A stretch of DNA of 7,011 nucleotides, taken from contig CALDSM010000869.1 of the NCBI GenBank assembly GCA_937923585.1, positions 1-7,011 of the forward strand, read 5' to 3'. Below the pieces are notes generated by a model, which saw only the letters and a program-made list of their open reading frames with translations, was not told the DNA's origin and ran no database searches. Origin of the DNA: an uncultured bacterium (GTDB lineage Bacteria > Hydrogenedentota > Hydrogenedentia > Hydrogenedentales > CAITNO01). A program made the translations under genes and the position numbers. Shown here one piece after another: positions 4,352 through 7,011 of the stretch (positions are counted from its first letter, which is position 1; every line of letters begins with the position of its first letter).

Positions 4352-7011
4352 GGTCGAGGGCACCAGCGCGTTGTACGCGCCGTATTCGTCGGCGTACACC
4401 CTGTTGACCTCGTTGCCTTCCCAGTCGCGAATTGAAACCGGAAGCCAGGGCGGCGCGTACTTCTCGCCGAACATCGGCGAGTTCTGGTCAAACTCGTTCG
4501 CAAGGTCATCCAGGATGATGCCCACGATGTGTCCGGCAACCGGCACCTCTGTGAACATGTGGAAATCGCACGGAACGTTCTGGCCGTTCGTCACGTACAC
4601 CTGCTTCCTGTCGGGCAGGCGACGCATCTGTCCGGCAGCCGGGCAGGGCTCGCCGGGAAACAGGCTCAGTTCGGCCGGAACCTGCCGCAGGTCACCCACG
4701 CACGGGGGATACAGTTCAAGCGTGCCGGACTTGGCGCCTGCCTGCGTGTAGGTGTCGCCGAACACCACGTTCTTGTCCTCTTCCTTCTGGATCTCATATC
4801 CCGGAGGCGGGACCGCCTCGACGATGTAGGTGCCCTCGGGAAGGCTCTTGGACGAGTCCGGCGTCGGGGACATGAAAATGTAACCGCCGTCATAGACTCC
4901 GGGGCGCACCTGGTTGAAGTTGCGCAGGCCGTCATAGCAGTCTGTCGGCTGGCCGTGCAGGACGAACGGCGGTCCCTGGCAGCCTGACGGCTGAAGGTCG
5001 TCCCAGCTGTCGGTGCGCGTGTAGTTCATCGCGTCGCCGAGGTCAAACGCGCCGTTCCCGTTGCGGTCAATGTCCTCGGCGCCCTTCTGGGACGGTTGGC
5101 CTTCGGCCGGTTCCGTCCAGTCGAAGGGGTAATTGTCCACGTCGGCCAGCGTCACCTGGCTGTCCTGGTTCAGGTCGTCAATGTTGGTGTCACGGTCGGC
5201 GTCGGCGTAAAGGTTTACCTGGACCCGCGGAATGCCGGGCTCCCAGTTTTCAGCCGCACAGTACCGGGGGTCGTTCTCGGCGCGCGTGGTGGCGTAATGT
5301 ACGATACCGGAAACGCCGCCGTTGCTTGTGTCAAACCACCCATTCCCGTTGAGATCCACGTCCTCGGGACCGGGGAAGTTGCCCTCGGGCGGGTTGTCCG
5401 TATCCACCCTGTCATAGGTGGATTTGCCCCATTCGAGCACGTTGGTCTGGCCCAGGAAGGCCTGGATGCCTTCCAGAAGAAAGGCCTGGCCCGTGTCCGT
5501 TCGGGACAGGTTGTTGCCCGTGTTGGGGTTGATTAGTGGCGTCACGCCGTCCGTCTCAAACTGGGGCTGCGGCGTGAGTACGTTCCGTGAAGGATAGTCC
5601 CAGCCCTGGTCGGGAAGCACCGGGCCGCCGTTATCCACGATCACGGTCACGCCGGTCGGCTTGAACCGGGCATAGTCCACTTCCGCAATAAGCCAATTGA
5701 AGAAGGGGAATGTCTCGTGGAATTCGACGAACCCTTCCGGGTCGGTGGCCGAGGACTGATAAATGGACCCGTCGCGGAAACGAAGGTTGCAGACGATGTC
5801 GGATATCCCCTGCTCGCCCGGGTCCCGGAATCCGTTCTCATTGACATCTGAAAAGACGTTGTTTTGTACACGGGCAAACCAGTTGAACACCGGAATCTTG
5901 CCCAAGTCCACATCGCCCGCATCCGTGACGGTCACCGTCTTGGAGGCAAAGATGACATCAAGAGGGTCGTCCCAAATCACCAACTGGTAGGAACCGGGCG
6001 GCACGTTGGGAATCGCGAAGGTGGCGTCTGCGGCGCAGGGCTGGGCATAAACGCCCCTGCCGCCGCCCACACTCAGGTCGTTAAGGCCGACCCAGGCGTC
6101 CGGAACGGGCTCCCCGTCATGGAAGGTGTACAGCGGGGGCCGGGAGTTGTGCAGATTCACAACCTGTCCCGTAATGGTCTTGCCCCCGCTCAGCACAGAG
6201 GTGTCGTTCATCGCCTTGACAAAACCGAGGAACACATGCGGTCCCGGGGGGCCAAATTCGACAAAGTGACTGGGCTCGTTGGGCTTCACCCAGGCGTCGT
6301 TGCCCTTGGTGCCCTCGATGGTCGAAGTTTGTATCCAATGCTCGCCCGCGGGCGGCACGCACTGGACGGTGTACTTGCCCTCGCCCAGGTTCTTGATGTT
6401 CACCTCGCCGTTGGCGTCGGTCGAGAAGACACCGTCGCCCATCATCACCACGTTGCCGTCCGTGTCGTAGGTCGTGCCGAGCGGATTGCCGAAGATGTCC
6501 TGCATCACCTGGCCGCCCGAGGCGCCGTAAGTGCCGCCCGCCTCATACAGCACCACCTTGAATCCTTCCAGACCCGGCTCGGCAGGCAGATCGGGCTGGC
6601 CGTTTATCGGATTGCTGTCCTCGAACACGAAGACCGTCACCTGCGCCGGGGGCAGCGGCAGCGAACTCAGCTTCACCGTCGCCTCCGTCTGGCCCGGCTC
6701 GATCTTGGCTCCGGAATTCGAGTAGCCCTCGTCTGGAAGCACGGAGATGAAGTAGGGCTTGTCCGGTGGAAGGCTGATGGATGCAGAGCCTCCCGCCGAC
6801 CGGCCCTTGGACACCACCGGCATGTAACTGCGGTGGAACCGCACCGCCAGCGGCGCGGGGTCCAGCACGCCCGGCGTCACCTGGAAGGTGGCGTCCTCCT
6901 CCACCAGCCAGCGGACTCCGACCGGCAGTGCGGCGCCCTGCGAATCCACCACGTTCACCGTGACCGCGCCGGCGGGAAGGCACAGCACCACCCCCGCCCG
7001 TACGGCTGCAA
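4304..7011 (-). CDS. N-terminal part of the same giant protein: SdrD_B/CNA-B-like stalk with dockerin-like calcium loops (start outside window)
   Basis: An 895-codon frame can be started at GTG 6991-6989, but six further codons (AAVRAG) are open to the right edge. Together with VVLCLPAGAV they resemble the hydrophobic core of a signal peptide, so the real start is probably just beyond 7011. Numbering from the GTG: about 115-255, 270-365 and 372-455 are prealbumin/SdrD_B/CNA-B-like beta-sandwiches (for example NNVFSDVNENGFRDPGEQG followed by a GFVEF turn). About 500-600 holds a conserved-looking block, NVLEWGKSTYDRVD to GIPRVQVNLY, into which calcium loops at 546-557, 606-617 and 642-653 are inserted. 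About 715-760 is another sandwich (LPEGTYIVEAVPPPGYE). Cys 671, 685, 764, 783 and 808 suggest disulfides in an exported protein. The last 14 residues after VPSTY (TRSTHRSPRALRRR) are Arg-rich and out of character: they are read in the wrong frame after the frameshift. Likely role: long extracellular stalk or scaffold for the copper module encoded downstream. Confidence 0.5.
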   Translation of the reverse strand, partial: AAVRAGVVLCLPAGAVTVNVVDSQGAALPVGVRWLVEEDATFQVTPGVLDPAPLAVRFHRSYMPVVSKGRSAGGSASISLPPDKPYFISVLPDEGYSNSGAKIEPGQTEATVKLSSLPLPPAQVTVFVFEDSNPINGQPDLPAEPGLEGFKVVLYEAGGTYGASGGQVMQDIFGNPLGTTYDTDGNVVMMGDGVFSTDANGEVNIKNLGEGKYTVQCVPPAGEHWIQTSTIEGTKGNDAWVKPNEPSHFVEFGPPGPHVFLGFVKAMNDTSVLSGGKTITGQVVNLHNSRPPLYTFHDGEPVPDAWVGLNDLSVGGGRGVYAQPCAADATFAIPNVPPGSYQLVIWDDPLDVIFASKTVTVTDAGDVDLGKIPVFNWFARVQNNVFSDVNENGFRDPGEQGISDIVCNLRFRDGSIYQSSATDPEGFVEFHETFPFFNWLIAEVDYARFKPTGVTVIVDNGGPVLPDQGWDYPSRNVLTPQPQFETDGVTPLINPNTGNNLSRTDTGQAFLLEGIQAFLGQTNVLEWGKSTYDRVDTDNPPEGNFPGPEDVDLNGNGWFDTSNGGVSGIVHYATTRAENDPRYCAAENWEPGIPRVQVNLYADADRDTNIDDLNQDSQVTLADVDNYPFDWTEPAEGQPSQKGAEDIDRNGNGAFDLGDAMNYTRTDSWDDLQPSGCQGPPFVLHGQPTDCYDGLRNFNQVRPGVYDGGYIFMSPTPDSSKSLPEGTYIVEAVPPPGYEIQKEEDKNVVFGDTYTQAGAKSGTLELYPPCVGDLRQVPAELSLFPGEPCPAAGQMRRLPDRKQVYVTNGQNVPCDFHMFTEVPVAGHIVGIILDDLANEFDQNSPMFGEKYAPPWLPVSIRDWEGNEVNRVYADEYGAYNALVPSTYTRSTHRSPRALRRR
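5033..5356 (-). other. Three EF-hand/dockerin-type calcium-binding loops within the stalk protein
   Basis: Residues are numbered from GTG 6991. Loop 606-617 (DLNQDSQVTLAD, 5176-5141) has Asp/Asn/Asp at positions 1, 3 and 5 and Asp at 12, a full dockerin-style F-hand. Loop 642-653 (DRNGNGAFDLGD, 5068-5033) has D, N, N at 1, 3, 5, Asp at 9 and Asp at 12. A third, weaker loop at 546-557 (DLNGNGWFDTSN, 5356-5321) has Asn at position 12. The two good loops are 24 residues apart and flank a YPFDW segment. Calcium binding is inferred from ligand spacing. A role in rigidifying the stalk is more likely than cellulosome docking, since no cohesin or cellulase is present. Confidence 0.5.
5627..5878 (-). 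other. SdrD_B-like beta-sandwich domain
   Basis: Residues 372-455 from GTG 6991 show the SdrD_B signature: a VFSDVNENGFRDPGEQG start (Asp/Asn-rich calcium-type loop followed by GE-x-G), a V-C-N-L-R-F strand, then TDPEGFVEF corresponding to the usual TD-x-x-G-x-Y/F turn. In other bacteria these domains form rigid stalks of surface adhesins. It is the clearest of the several sandwich modules in this protein. Confidence 0.5.

Noticed and set aside
2070..4352. Very long plus-strand open frame (760 codons) opposite the beta-helix gene
   Set aside because: It is codon-for-codon antisense to the real gene. Stops there would require TTA, CTA or TCA in the sense strand, which this GC-rich gene avoids. 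Its product is Arg/His/Val-rich without any recognisable domain.

Overview
The window is an almost fully coding stretch of GC-rich bacterial DNA (GC estimated by eye at about 60%). All genes lie on the minus strand, so transcription runs from position 7011 towards 1. Only 17 bases (328-344) are non-coding. Every product looks extracytoplasmic: signal-peptide-like N-termini, beta-sandwich stalk domains, a beta-helix, calcium loops and cupredoxin copper sites. No sequence here fixes the taxon. A Gram-negative environmental bacterium is most likely (deltaproteobacterial/Geobacter-like, Planctomycetota, Verrucomicrobiota or Hydrogenedentota-type lineages carry such giant secreted proteins), but that is inference.

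Layout in transcription order. (1) 7011-4304 is the N-terminal part of a giant secreted protein: an N-terminal segment, several SdrD_B/CNA-B-like or transthyretin-like beta-sandwich modules, and dockerin-like EF-hand calcium loops. The frame is still open at the right edge, so the true start is probably outside the window. (2) 4307-345 is the continuation: an IPT/TIG-like domain, a large right-handed beta-helix with seven GGG[I/V] rungs, a choice-of-anchor-Q-like end, an amphipathic helix, a proline-rich linker, an Ig/cadherin-like domain, an Asp-rich calcium loop and a two-domain multicopper-oxidase-like cupredoxin module. (3) 327-1 is the start of a second secreted cupredoxin/multicopper-oxidase-like protein with a strong ribosome binding site. 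It runs off the left edge.

The main observation is that (1) and (2) look like one gene broken by a small frameshift at about 4347-4351. A TATA on the coding strand looks like a 2-base (TA) duplication, or alternatively one base has been lost. Removing TA joins the frames into at least 2,220 codons. The apparent ATGA stop/start overlap at 4304-4307 is then an artefact of the frameshift and not translational coupling. Whether the shift is a sequencing error, a real mutation or recoding cannot be decided from one sequence.

Functional reading (inference): a tightly spaced operon makes a long calcium-stabilised surface or extracellular protein that carries a copper-binding oxidase-like module at its C-terminus, followed by a partner cupredoxin protein whose first domain lacks the usual His-x-His copper ligands. 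Extracellular metal or phenol oxidation, copper handling or electron transfer would fit. None is demonstrated here.
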